Assembly: GCA_052266715.1 (NCBI GenBank)
Contig: JBQPRB010000002.1
Direction: 5' to 3' (one strand)
DNA length: 64,000 nucleotides
From: Jeotgalibaca sp052266715
Lineage (GTDB): Bacteria; Bacillota; Bacilli; Lactobacillales; Aerococcaceae
Below are positions 1 to 7,844 of this stretch, one piece after another; positions within the stretch are counted from its first letter, which is position 1; every line of letters starts with the position of its first letter. A program made the position numbers and the translations under genes. Under the pieces are notes generated by a model. It saw nothing but the letters and a program-made list of their open reading frames with translations. It did no database searches and was not told the DNA's origin.

Positions 1-230
1 CTCATCGTCATTCTATCCAAGAATCGGTAGCCAATAATTAATATAATGCCGTTTAAAATTAACGTGGTGACAGAAACAGGCAAGCTCGTTAAATAATAAA
101 TCATCAATCCAATTCCGGTTACGCCACCTTCACCCAGATTATTGGGAATCGAGAATGTGTTAATAGCAATTGAGAAAATGAAAGCTCCTAGTGTACACCA
201 CAAAAGGGAATAAAATATATTTTTTTTCAT
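1..230 (-). CDS. YitT family membrane protein, N-terminal part
   Basis: The reverse strand opens with an ATG at 230-228, ten bases after an AAAGGAG ribosome binding site (about 241-247). It encodes at least 76 residues and runs off the left edge. The visible part has a hydrophobic first helix (FYSLLWCTLGAFIFSIAIN), then the IPNNLGEGGVTGIG segment typical of YitT/DUF161 membrane proteins, then a second hydrophobic stretch. YitT proteins are multi-pass membrane proteins of uncertain function. The gene is transcribed away from comG. The C-terminal cytosolic domain lies outside the window, so only the family can be named. Confidence 0.82.
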   Translation of the reverse strand, partial: MKKNIFYSLLWCTLGAFIFSIAINTFSIPNNLGEGGVTGIGLMIYYLTSLPVSVTTLILNGIILIIGYRFLDRMTM

Positions 231-383
231 TCTTCAAAACTCCTTTCTTACATGAATGAATCCATTATAGCCCGAAGCAATCAGTTTTCAGAAAACAAAT
301 CCCTTAATGAGAAAAAATTAATTTTTAAAAAAAAGCTTTTTAGCTTTTTTTGCTTATATATATATGAAAGGAGGAATTTAACA

Positions 384-1433
384 TTGGAAAAGCAGATTCA
401 AGAAATGCTACGCCTGGCCATGAGAAACGGCATCTCGGATATTCATGTCTTACCAAGCCCCTCTCAGTACGAAGTATTTTTTCGTGTTCCATCTGGACTA
501 CAGCGAATGTTTCAAATGCCGTTAGACACTGGATTGCGTTACCTGGCTCATTTTAAATTTTCAGCTAGTATGGATATTGGTGAAAGGCGTAGACCGCAAT
601 CTGGATCTTGTCATATTCAGATTGATAGTCAAGTATTGGAATTGAGAATATCGACTATTTCAAATTATTTGTATCAGGAATCAATGGTCTTAAGAATCCT
701 GTATGACCATCACCAACAATCAAATGAAAAAATGCAATTATTTTTTCCAGGTGAATACGATGAACTAGAACGCCTACTCAATCACAAAAGTGGCTTGATT
801 TTATTTTCTGGTCCTGTTGGTTCAGGGAAGACTACCACCATCTATCATTTATTAAGGCAAAAGTATGCGAGTGAACCCATGCAAGTAATCACTATGGAAG
901 ATCCCGTTGAGATTAAGGAACCCAAATTCTTACAAGCGGAAGTCAATGAAAAGGCAGGTCTATCGTACGAGGTTTTAATTAAACAATCTCTCAGGCATCA
1001 TCCCGATATTCTTGTTATTGGAGAAATCAGGGATGTCGAAACTGCCAAAATGGTTATCCGTAGCGCATTAACTGGGCACTTAGTATTAGCGACCATTCAT
1101 GCTAAATCCTGCGTTGGTGTAATTGAACGCTTATTGGAATTAGGGGTTTCAATGGAGCAATTACGTCAGTCCCTGATTGGGGTGTTATCGCAACGTCTGA
1201 TTAATAAATTCTGTCCATTATGCGAAGGCGCTTGTTCAATATACTGTCGTCATAATCAAACGACCGAGAAAAAAGCCGTTATGTTTGAAATTTTATCCTC
1301 AAAAAATTTAGAATCGACTTTGAAATGTAAGGAGGGGAATCGAGACTTTGCAAAAATGAATGCAAAGTTACGAAAAGCCTATGGTTGTGGTTATATTAGC
1401 GAAAAAGACTTTAAAAACCACTATGTTACATAA
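384..1433 (+). CDS. comGA: ComGA, competence pseudopilus assembly ATPase
   Basis: GspE/PilB-type secretion ATPase that powers assembly of the competence pseudopilus for DNA uptake; it works on the cytosolic face of the membrane with ComGB. The start is TTG 384, eight to ten bases after AAAGGAGG (367-374); upstream in-frame codons read into AT-rich leader without a ribosome binding site. The 349-residue product has the N-terminal SDIHVLPSP segment, Walker A GPVGSGKTTT (about residues 143-152), the acidic box EDPVE, a Walker B-type VIGEIRD (about 211-217) and the HATIHAKS-like histidine box. Two CxxC-like cysteines near residues 280-285 are common in this family. It is the first gene of a seven-gene comG operon and overlaps comGB. 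Confidence 0.95.
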   Translation: MEKQIQEMLRLAMRNGISDIHVLPSPSQYEVFFRVPSGLQRMFQMPLDTGLRYLAHFKFSASMDIGERRRPQSGSCHIQIDSQVLELRISTISNYLYQESMVLRILYDHHQQSNEKMQLFFPGEYDELERLLNHKSGLILFSGPVGSGKTTTIYHLLRQKYASEPMQVITMEDPVEIKEPKFLQAEVNEKAGLSYEVLIKQSLRHHPDILVIGEIRDVETAKMVIRSALTGHLVLATIHAKSCVGVIERLLELGVSMEQLRQSLIGVLSQRLINKFCPLCEGACSIYCRHNQTTEKKAVMFEILSSKNLESTLKCKEGNRDFAKMNAKLRKAYGCGYISEKDFKNHYVT

Positions 1434-2442
1434 AAAGTGGTCCTCTAAGATACAGGTGAATTTTTTATTGCAGTTATCAGAATTGTTACACGAAGGTTTT
1501 CCTCTGATTGATGGTCTTCATTTTTTACAAATTACAATGGGATCACAAAAAAAAGCAATCAACGCTGTCTCACAACAATTAGAACGAGGTTTTTCTTTCG
1601 TTGATGCTATCCAACCATTAGGATTTAACCATAGAATGTTAACCCAACTTCATTTATCTGTTCTAAACGGTAACTTTGTTGAAACATTGAATTTTTGTGC
1701 CGAATATATTCAAACAATTGATAAACAACGTCGGATGTTAAAAAAAGTTGCCATTTATCCCTTGTTTCTTGTTTTTATGGCCATTACGATGTTGTTTATT
1801 GTTAGACGTTTTATGCTGCCGACCCTCCAGTCAGTAGGGGGGAATGCTAATAACTTGACGCGATTTGTACTTTGGTATTTGAAATACTTACCTCACATTG
1901 CATGGGGAACGACGAGCGTCCTGTTTATTACCTTATGTTGTTTTGGATTTTATTGGAAAAAGAAAGACGTATATTATCGCGCGTGCTTTTTGACACAAAT
2001 CCCCCTAGTTGGTAACTACGTGCGCCTTTATTATTCTTTTTATTTTGCCAGGGAACTCTCCTGCTTTTTGGAGAATGGGCTTTCAGTCAGTCAAATGATT
2101 GAAATGATGAAACAATTAAAAACCGATCCTTTGATGGCAGAATTAGCACATAAAATGTCCAATAGTCTTCTTTCAGGGGATACCTTACCTCACTTTATAT
2201 CAGATACCCTAATTTTCAATCAAGAAATGTCATGGATTATTCACCACGGTGAACTTACTAGTCAAGTGGCTATCAAACTAAAATTTTATTCTGTGACATG
2301 CTTTAAAGAATTAATTGAACGGATTGAGAGATTGATTCAAATTGTTCAGCCAGTCATCTTTATGGGGATAGGGCTACTGGTTATACTAATCTATTTAACG
2401 TTGATGTTGCCGATGCTAAACATGATGAGAGGAGTCTATTAA
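1423..2442 (+). CDS. comGB: ComGB, competence pseudopilus inner-membrane platform protein
   Basis: GspF/PilC-type polytopic membrane protein that anchors the pseudopilus and partners the ComGA ATPase. It has two T2SSF-like repeats: the first around residues 10-130, followed by a membrane helix (YPLFLVFMAITMLFIV), a second helix near residue 165, a second domain, and a final C-terminal helix (PVIFMGIGLLVILIYLTL). The ATG at 1423 gives MLHKKW, the usual ComGB-like beginning, and overlaps the comGA end by 11 bases. In-frame ATGs at 1360 and 1381 would add 21 or 14 residues. None has a strong ribosome binding site, so coupling to comGA is likely. Confidence 0.93.
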   Translation: MLHKKWSSKIQVNFLLQLSELLHEGFPLIDGLHFLQITMGSQKKAINAVSQQLERGFSFVDAIQPLGFNHRMLTQLHLSVLNGNFVETLNFCAEYIQTIDKQRRMLKKVAIYPLFLVFMAITMLFIVRRFMLPTLQSVGGNANNLTRFVLWYLKYLPHIAWGTTSVLFITLCCFGFYWKKKDVYYRACFLTQIPLVGNYVRLYYSFYFARELSCFLENGLSVSQMIEMMKQLKTDPLMAELAHKMSNSLLSGDTLPHFISDTLIFNQEMSWIIHHGELTSQVAIKLKFYSVTCFKELIERIERLIQIVQPVIFMGIGLLVILIYLTLMLPMLNMMRGVY

Positions 2443-2443
2443 A

Positions 2444-2731
2444 ATGAAAGCAATTAAAAATAAACGAGGTTTTACATTGATAGAAATGCTGATTGTGCTG
2501 GTAATTGTTTCAGTACTGAGTTTGTTGATTGTTCCAAATATTTCCAAAACAACCGAAAATGTAGATGAGGAAGCTGAGTATGCTTTAACCCGGGTTATTG
2601 AGTCACAAGCCAGCATATATAAGTTAGAGAATGGAACCGCCCCAAGTACGCTGGCAGAGTTAGAACAGGGTGGATACCTCACGCAAGAACAGGTTGATAA
2701 AGCTGAGATTTGGGCAATTACCATACCGTGA
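2444..2731 (+). CDS. comGC: ComGC, major competence pseudopilin
   Basis: Major subunit of the competence pseudopilus. The short basic leader KNKRG is followed by FTLIEMLIVLVIVSVLSLLIVP, the type IV prepilin signal, in which cleavage falls between G and F and the glutamate sits at +5 of the mature protein. It is then assembled from the membrane. The 95-residue length is normal for ComGC. It lacks the cysteine pair of the Bacillus homologue. The gene begins one base after the comGB stop, with GAGAGGAG (2425-2432) as ribosome binding site. Confidence 0.95.
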   Translation: MKAIKNKRGFTLIEMLIVLVIVSVLSLLIVPNISKTTENVDEEAEYALTRVIESQASIYKLENGTAPSTLAELEQGGYLTQEQVDKAEIWAITIP

Positions 2732-3171
2732 AAAAAGCAGGATTCACTTTGCTCGAAACTCTTACTGTGCTTTTGATTACATCCATAATATTCATGGTTG
2801 GTATACAAGTTAAAAGTATTCAAACAGATAATTACGAACTACGTTTTTTTGTTAAAGAATTTATGAGTGAAATCGAAAATGCACAAAATAAGGCGGTCGT
2901 CACAGGAAGAGGAGTCATTGTTGAAAGAAAAAAAGAGAATGGAGAAACTATTTATTATTTTTCCCAAGATGACTCAATCAAAATGGGAACTCAAAAACGA
3001 CTTGTTTTACCTTCATCAGTAACAGCCACTAATTTCAGTTCCTTCTGGATTAAAAGTCATACGGGATACATACCTCCTTCCACCGTCAATTTTTGGAACA
3101 ATCATTTGAATATCAGAATATCTTTCCAATTTGGATTAGGGAGGATGGAAGTTGAAGAAACTAAAAAATGA
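2728..3171 (+). CDS. comGD: ComGD, minor competence pseudopilin
   Basis: Minor pseudopilin of the DNA-uptake apparatus. The product begins VKKAGFTLLETLTVLL, a compact prepilin leader with the G/F cleavage site and the conserved glutamate, followed by one membrane helix and a globular domain of about 110 residues. GTG 2728 overlaps the comGC stop as GTGA, which suggests translational coupling. A TTG at 2710 would add six residues, but it has no better ribosome binding site. Sequence beyond the leader is poorly conserved in this family, so the name rests on the motif and on gene order. Confidence 0.85.
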   Translation: MKKAGFTLLETLTVLLITSIIFMVGIQVKSIQTDNYELRFFVKEFMSEIENAQNKAVVTGRGVIVERKKENGETIYYFSQDDSIKMGTQKRLVLPSSVTATNFSSFWIKSHTGYIPPSTVNFWNNHLNIRISFQFGLGRMEVEETKK

Positions 3172-3466
3172 AGGTGGTTTCATGTTAGTTGAGAGTTTGG
3201 TCAGTTTGAGCATAATCAGTCTCGTGATTGTGACCATGATTCCTGTAATCGCACAAATGATGCAAAAAGTTCAAAATATCCAAAGAGAAGTGGAAGGATG
3301 GCGCTATTTCCAGGATAGTGTGATTCTTCATAAAGACCGTGGCGTTATTTCCAGTAGGACTAGTGACGGTTATCAGATGATATGGAGTGGACAAGAAAAC
3401 AAGCAGCAAATAACGATTTCTTATCCCGAAGGAATAGAGGTGTTATATGTGGAAATATTGCCTTGA
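3152..3466 (+). CDS. comGE: ComGE, minor competence pseudopilin
   Basis: Small prepilin-like protein of 104 residues. The leader KKLKNEGG precedes FMLVESLVSLSIISLVIV, a prepilin membrane helix with the conserved glutamate. Translation starts at TTG 3152, about seven bases after GGGAGGATGG, inside the comGD 3-prime end. It holds fifth position in the comG operon, between comGD and comGF, which is the basis of the ComGE assignment. Sequence beyond the helix is not distinctive. Confidence 0.8.
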   Translation: MKKLKNEGGFMLVESLVSLSIISLVIVTMIPVIAQMMQKVQNIQREVEGWRYFQDSVILHKDRGVISSRTSDGYQMIWSGQENKQQITISYPEGIEVLYVEILP

Positions 3467-3902
3467 ATTCAGAAATAACAAAGGATTCACACTCCTAGAA
3501 AGCTTGTTTGCGTTGATGGTAAACAGTTTGGTGTTGCTATTGGTGGGAACGACACTGCAGACAATGGTGAAAACAGAAACCGTTATGGAAGATCAAAAAC
3601 AAAATATTGAGTGGCATATATTTCTAAATCAAGTTGAAAATGATGTTATTGATAAAAAAATGATAAAAGTCGTCCCTTACGAAGTGACCCTAGAGGAAAA
3701 TCAAACAAAAGATAAAATCACCTACTCGCTTTCAGCTGCAAAAATTAAATGGCTGAGAAACGGCACTGGCTATGTTCCCATGTTAAATAAAGTCAAGGAT
3801 GTAAAATTTCAGGAAACTGAAAATGGTCTTTCAATAGAATCTCATTTCAAAAATGGTCAAATTTTGAGAGGGTCGATGGCGATTGAAAAGAAAAGGCAAT
3901 AG
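3447..3902 (+). CDS. comGF: ComGF, minor competence pseudopilin
   Basis: ComGF-type minor pseudopilin of 151 residues. It has the leader EFRNNKG, then FTLLESLFALMVNSLVLLLVG, then a soluble domain. The segment IKWLRNGTGYVPMLNKV resembles the conserved C-terminal part of ComGF-family proteins. ATG 3447 follows AGAGG (3436-3440) and overlaps the end of comGE by 20 bases, as expected for a tightly packed comG operon. Confidence 0.87.
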   Translation: MWKYCLEFRNNKGFTLLESLFALMVNSLVLLLVGTTLQTMVKTETVMEDQKQNIEWHIFLNQVENDVIDKKMIKVVPYEVTLEENQTKDKITYSLSAAKIKWLRNGTGYVPMLNKVKDVKFQETENGLSIESHFKNGQILRGSMAIEKKRQ

Positions 3903-4197
3903 AGGCGCAGTCCTCCCAATTGTATTGGTAGCACTCGTTATTACCCAACTTACTTTTTTTAGTGTTATGGAAATATATGAGAATCAAATGGAAACCTATA
4001 TTCTCTTATCCCAACACTACCAGGCCCAAACTCTACTTTCTATTACGGAAAGTGAATTAAGTGAAAATGATCATGCAAAATTAATTGCATTTAATATCGG
4101 TAGGGTACAAATTGAAAAAATCAGTGATAAGAGTTACCTGCTAACCTGCCATCTGCCTTCCGGTTATACTGAAATTAAAACTATAATTATCAACTAA
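3883..4197 (+). CDS. comGG: ComGG, last gene of the competence pseudopilus operon
   Basis: A 104-residue protein with a basic N-terminus, one hydrophobic segment (AVLPIVLVALVITQLTFF) and a soluble tail. It has no glutamate-containing prepilin motif, which matches ComGG proteins generally. The TTG start at 3883 lies about ten bases after GAGAGGG and overlaps the comGF end. Identification rests on position and topology because ComGG sequences diverge rapidly. A strong terminator follows directly after the stop. Confidence 0.75.
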   Translation: MKRKGNRGAVLPIVLVALVITQLTFFSVMEIYENQMETYILLSQHYQAQTLLSITESELSENDHAKLIAFNIGRVQIEKISDKSYLLTCHLPSGYTEIKTIIIN

Positions 4198-4240
4198 CCG
4201 TTTGCCAACTGAAAAAAATCAGTTGGCAAACGGTATTTTT
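4198..4240 (+). terminator. Intrinsic terminator of the comG operon
   Basis: A perfect 15-bp stem (arms 4198-4212 and 4219-4233, each containing TTTGCCAACTGA or its complement) with a six-A loop is followed by TATTTTT. It starts directly after the comGG stop codon. Confidence 0.93.
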
Positions 4241-4261
4241 CTCCGAAACGTTTAATTCTTT

Positions 4262-4269
4262 GTTATAAT
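4262..4269 (+). promoter_or_regulatory. Extended -10 promoter of the aminopeptidase-efp genes
   Basis: TGTTATAAT (TG at 4261-4262, TATAAT at 4264-4269) is an extended -10 element 44 bases before the aminopeptidase start. No convincing -35 is seen 17 bases upstream, which is common for extended -10 promoters. Confidence 0.6.
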
Positions 4270-4312
4270 AGATAAGAATGATTTCTGAAATGCAGAAAGG
4301 AAGTTGCTGTTT

Positions 4313-5374
4313 ATGAGCAGACTATCAAAATTACAAGCAGTTTTAAAAGAAGAAAAAATGGATGCAATACTGGTGACCAGCCCATATAACCTACGGTATG
4401 TTTCCAACTTTACCGGTACTACAGGTCTGGCTGTCGTTACCCAGGATGAAGCATATTTCGTAACGGATTTCCGTTATACAAAACAAGCGGCAGATCAAGC
4501 AAGAGGATTTAAAGTGGTTCGCAACCTTGGACCAATATTTAAAGAAGTTGCAAAAATTGTTGAAGATTGCAAAATCGAAACATTAGGCTTCGAGGATGCC
4601 TATGTTTCATTCAGAAGTTATGATGAACTGGAATCTTTACTGTCCAGTGACTTAGTTCCGGCTTCAGGTATTATTGAAGAACTCAGAGAAGTTAAAGATG
4701 AAGAAGAAATTGCTACTATTAAAGCGGCTTGTGCTATTTCTGATGCAGCATTCACTTATATTCTTGATTTCATCAAACCTGGGGTTTCAGAAATCGAAAT
4801 TGCCAATAAATTAGATTTCTTTATGCGTGAAAAAGGAGCGACTGGCGTATCTTTCGAAACAATCGTGGCGAGTGGTTACCGTTCTGCAATGCCCCATGGT
4901 GTGGCAAGTGATAAATTAATTGAACAAGGTGATTTTGTAACCCTTGACTTTGGTTGTTATTACAAAGGATATGTTTCTGATATGACACGTACAGTTTCTG
5001 TGGGTGAACCTGATCCTAAGTTGAAAGAAATTTATGATATTGTTCTTCAAGCACAGTTGAAAGTAAACGCGGAAGCAAAAGCAGGTATGAGCGGTATCGA
5101 AGTAGACAGTGTAGCGCGTGATTATATTACGGAAAAAGGTTACGGTGAATACTTCGGCCATTCTAACGGTCATGGTATTGGATTGGAAATTCACGAAGGT
5201 CCAAACACGTCACAGAAATCACCCAAAGTATTAGTTCCAAACAACATTATCACCAACGAACCAGGTATTTATATTGAAGGCTTGGGCGGGGTTCGTATCG
5301 AAGATGACTTATTAATTACCGAAAATGGGAATGAAGTATTGACATTTTCACCCAAAGAGCTAATTATTGTATAA
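4313..5374 (+). CDS. Xaa-Pro aminopeptidase family protein (M24B)
   Basis: Metallo-aminopeptidase of the creatinase/prolidase fold, similar to Bacillus PapA/YqhT, which releases N-terminal residues ahead of proline. Residues 1-120 form the creatinase N-domain; the catalytic M24 domain carries HGVASDK, the metal ligands in TLDFGCYYKGYVSDMTRT, the GHGIGLEIHE histidine block, ITNEPGIYIEG and VRIEDD. ATG 4313 is ten bases after AAAGGAAG. A TTG at 4304 is too close to that site. Product length (353) matches PapA. The gene is followed by efp, as in Bacillus. Confidence 0.92.
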   Translation: MSRLSKLQAVLKEEKMDAILVTSPYNLRYVSNFTGTTGLAVVTQDEAYFVTDFRYTKQAADQARGFKVVRNLGPIFKEVAKIVEDCKIETLGFEDAYVSFRSYDELESLLSSDLVPASGIIEELREVKDEEEIATIKAACAISDAAFTYILDFIKPGVSEIEIANKLDFFMREKGATGVSFETIVASGYRSAMPHGVASDKLIEQGDFVTLDFGCYYKGYVSDMTRTVSVGEPDPKLKEIYDIVLQAQLKVNAEAKAGMSGIEVDSVARDYITEKGYGEYFGHSNGHGIGLEIHEGPNTSQKSPKVLVPNNIITNEPGIYIEGLGGVRIEDDLLITENGNEVLTFSPKELIIV

Positions 5375-5439
5375 TTCGTAGGTAGAAAGAACGAAAATGT
5401 GGTAAAATTAAGCAAAATGATGTCTCAGGAGGATTCAAT

Positions 5440-5997
5440 ATGATTTCAGTGAATGATTTTAAAACCGGTCTTACAATCGAAATGGATGGTGGCCTTTGGA
5501 AAGTAGTTGACTTCCAACACGTTAAGCCAGGTAAAGGGGCAGCTTTTGTACGTTCTAAATTAAAAAATCTACGTACTGGTGCTGTTCAAGAAAAAACTTT
5601 CCGTGCTGGCGAAAAAGTTGGGCGTGCTCACATTTCTAACCGTAAAATGCAATATTTATACGAATCTGGCGGTTCTTATGTTTTCATGGATACTGAAAAC
5701 TATGAACAAGTTGAATTGCAAGCCGCACAACTTGAGCACGAACTAAACTACTTGTTGGAAAACATGGAAGTACATATTATTATGTATGAAACAGAAACAT
5801 TAGGTGTGACATTACCTAATACCGTTACATTGACAGTTGAAGAAACTGAGCCAGGAATCAAAGGAGATACAGCTTCAGGTGGTTCAAAACCAGCTAAAAT
5901 GGAAACCGGATTATATGTTAACGTCCCTTTCTTTGTAAATGCAGGAGACAAACTTGTTATCAACACTGAGGATGGTTCATACGTATCACGTGGATAA
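5440..5997 (+). CDS. efp: Translation elongation factor P
   Basis: EF-P binds the ribosome between the P and E sites and relieves stalling at polyproline stretches. The 185-residue product has the three-domain length. The loop VKPGKGAAF places a lysine at residue 32, the position that is modified in Gram-positive EF-P. The C-terminal segment GDTASGGSKPAKMETG and the following VPFFVNAGDKLVINTEDGSY are classical EF-P signatures. It has an AGGAGG ribosome binding site and follows the proline aminopeptidase gene. Confidence 0.98.
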   Translation: MISVNDFKTGLTIEMDGGLWKVVDFQHVKPGKGAAFVRSKLKNLRTGAVQEKTFRAGEKVGRAHISNRKMQYLYESGGSYVFMDTENYEQVELQAAQLEHELNYLLENMEVHIIMYETETLGVTLPNTVTLTVEETEPGIKGDTASGGSKPAKMETGLYVNVPFFVNAGDKLVINTEDGSYVSRG

Positions 5998-6023
5998 TAA
6001 TGACTGAAGAGGGGTTGAAGAGT

Positions 6024-6446
6024 GTGGAAGAAGTAAACATTCTTTTAGAAGAAAAAAATAAAGGCCTTGGTACGATTGAAATTGCACCTGAAGTACTGGA
6101 AATCATTTCTGGCATTACGGTAAATGAAATCGACGGTGTCTATGCGATGCAAGGTTCATTCAAGAGTGGGGTAAACGAATTATTAGGACGCTCCTCACAC
6201 AATAAAGGCATTCATTTGAATAATACTGAAGATGGATTGTCCATTGATGTGTATTGCTACTTAAAATACGGGGTCTCCGTGCCAAAAGTAGCTCTTGAAA
6301 TGCAAACAAAAATTAAAGAACAAATCTTATTCATGAGTGATTTAGACATTGCGATTGTCAACGTTCATGTAGTTGGTCTGGTTACGCCTAGAGAAGTTGA
6401 AAAACATCAAGCGGCCCTAGCCAAAGGATTGGAGGAGCAAGCGTGA
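6024..6446 (+). CDS. Asp23/Gls24 family protein, YqhY-like
   Basis: Asp23/Gls24-fold protein. The segment LGTIEIAPEVLEIISGITV, then VDGVYAMQG-like residues and a C-terminal NVHVVGLV strand define the family. Its place between efp and nusB corresponds to Bacillus YqhY. GTG 6024 is nine bases after GAGGGG (6009-6014) and is preferred; ATG 6000 would add eight residues and directly follows the efp stop without a ribosome binding site. YqhY has been linked to control of acetyl-CoA carboxylase in Bacillus; a role here is inference. Confidence 0.85.
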   Translation: MEEVNILLEEKNKGLGTIEIAPEVLEIISGITVNEIDGVYAMQGSFKSGVNELLGRSSHNKGIHLNNTEDGLSIDVYCYLKYGVSVPKVALEMQTKIKEQILFMSDLDIAIVNVHVVGLVTPREVEKHQAALAKGLEEQA

Positions 6447-6892
6447 GCTTTCCTTCATTAAATCGGCACCAAATTAGAGAAAAAGCATTACAGGCGATTT
6501 TCCAAATTCGATCAAACGCGGAATTAGACCGCGAAGAAGCAATTTCGATGGCACTTCTTAGCGATTCAGAAGAAGCAAGCGATGAATTTGTCATTCCAGA
6601 ATATCCTTATTTAGATGAGTTGGTAAACGGTGTATTAGACAATGAAGCAGCGATTAATGAGGCAATTCAGCCCTTTTTAAAGAAATGGACTATGAACCGC
6701 CTGGCAAAAGCTGATGTCATTATTTTACAGATTGCGACCTATGAAATGGTTTTTTCCAAAAACACTGATGTTCCACAAACAGTTGCTTTGAACGAAGCGA
6801 TAGAACTAGCTAAGCAGTATTGCGATGACAGTTCACGTAAATTCATAAATGCAGTTCTTTCAAATTTACTTAAAGAAATCCAAAACCCTTAA
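6443..6892 (+). CDS. nusB: Transcription antitermination factor NusB
   Basis: NusB binds boxA RNA with S10 (NusE) in rRNA antitermination. The all-helical 149-residue product carries the N-terminal RHQIREKALQAIFQI segment and the C-terminal VALNEAIELAKQY and SRKFINAVLSNL blocks that define the family. GTG 6443 overlaps the previous stop (GTGA) after GGAGGAG, so it is translationally coupled. Confidence 0.97.
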   Translation: MSFPSLNRHQIREKALQAIFQIRSNAELDREEAISMALLSDSEEASDEFVIPEYPYLDELVNGVLDNEAAINEAIQPFLKKWTMNRLAKADVIILQIATYEMVFSKNTDVPQTVALNEAIELAKQYCDDSSRKFINAVLSNLLKEIQNP

Positions 6893-6917
6893 TGAGTAAA
6901 ATCATTAGGGTTTTTCT
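6884..6917 (+). terminator. Terminator after nusB
   Basis: ACCCTTAATGA pairs with TCATTAGGGT, with one bulged base, around a GTAAAA loop, followed by TTTTTCTTTT. Confidence 0.88.
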
Positions 6918-6931
6918 TTTGATTAAGGTGC

Positions 6932-6960
6932 TTTGGTAGTTCTCCCCATTATGATAGAAT
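6932..6960 (+). promoter_or_regulatory. Promoter of folD-xse operon
   Basis: TTTGGT (6932-6937), a 17-bp spacer and TAGAAT (6955-6960) lie 30 bp before folD and directly after the nusB terminator. Confidence 0.6.
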
Positions 6961-6989
6961 AAAGAAAAAACTCAGGATGTGGTAACTTT

Positions 6990-7835
6990 ATGGAAACAAA
7001 AATATTAGATGGCAAAAAATTAGCACAACAAATGCAAGCTGATATGAAAAATCGCGTGGACCGTTTACGGGAGCAGGGTAAAATTCCTGGGTTAACAGTT
7101 ATTTTAGTTGGTGAAGATAAAGCCAGTCAAGTTTATGTAAGAAATAAGGAAAAGCAAGCTAATACAGTAGGTATAAAATCAGAAGTGATTCGCTTACCCG
7201 AATCAATAGGCGAGCAAGAATTGCTCGATCAAATAGAGTTATTAAATAGGGATGAGACTGTCCACGGAATATTGGTTCAATTACCACTTCCAAAACATAT
7301 CGATGAGCAAAAAGTTCTACGCACCATTCATTATTCCAAAGATGTCGATGGTTTCCATCCGATGAATATGGGAAATTTTCTATTAGGTAATGACAGTACG
7401 TTGCCATGTACGCCTTATGGAATAATGAAGTTGCTGGAAGCTTATGATATCTCTATAGAAGGTAAAAATGCTTTAATCATAGGTAGGAGCAACATTGTTG
7501 GAAAACCAATGGCGTTGATGTTAATGCAGAAAAATGCGACCATCACCATCGCCCATTCAAGAACTGAAAACCTGAAAGAATTGGCACAACAAGCGGATAT
7601 CCTTGTAGCGGCTATTGGGCGAGGTCATATGATAACGGGAGAATTTATTAAACCAGGTGCCGTTGTCGTTGATGTGGGAATGAACCGAAGTGCTGAGGGT
7701 AAGCTTATTGGGGACGTAGATACAGACTCTGTCAAGGGTATTGCGAGTTTCGTAACACCCGTACCAGGGGGAGTTGGACCGATGACCATTACCATGTTAT
7801 TGGACCAAACAATAAATAAAGTAGAAACAGACTGA
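6990..7835 (+). CDS. folD: Methylenetetrahydrofolate dehydrogenase/cyclohydrolase FolD
   Basis: Bifunctional cytosolic enzyme converting 5,10-methylene-THF to 10-formyl-THF for purine and formyl-Met synthesis. The signatures VGEDKASQVYVRNKEKQA (catalytic Lys near residue 54), VQLPLPKHID, KDVDGFHP, PCTPYGIMKLL, the NADP loop IIGRSNIVGKPMALML and the C-terminal FVTPVPGGVGPMTITMLL are all present. Length of 281 is typical. It leads the operon into xseA with a nine-base gap. Confidence 0.98.
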   Translation: METKILDGKKLAQQMQADMKNRVDRLREQGKIPGLTVILVGEDKASQVYVRNKEKQANTVGIKSEVIRLPESIGEQELLDQIELLNRDETVHGILVQLPLPKHIDEQKVLRTIHYSKDVDGFHPMNMGNFLLGNDSTLPCTPYGIMKLLEAYDISIEGKNALIIGRSNIVGKPMALMLMQKNATITIAHSRTENLKELAQQADILVAAIGRGHMITGEFIKPGAVVVDVGMNRSAEGKLIGDVDTDSVKGIASFVTPVPGGVGPMTITMLLDQTINKVETD

Positions 7836-7844
7836 GGTGGTTAA

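Noticed and set aside
327..353. AAAAAAGC-TTTTTA-GCTTTTTT as a terminator before comGA
   Set aside because: Mostly A-T pairs with only two G-C pairs, so weak as a terminator; no gene on the plus strand precedes it.
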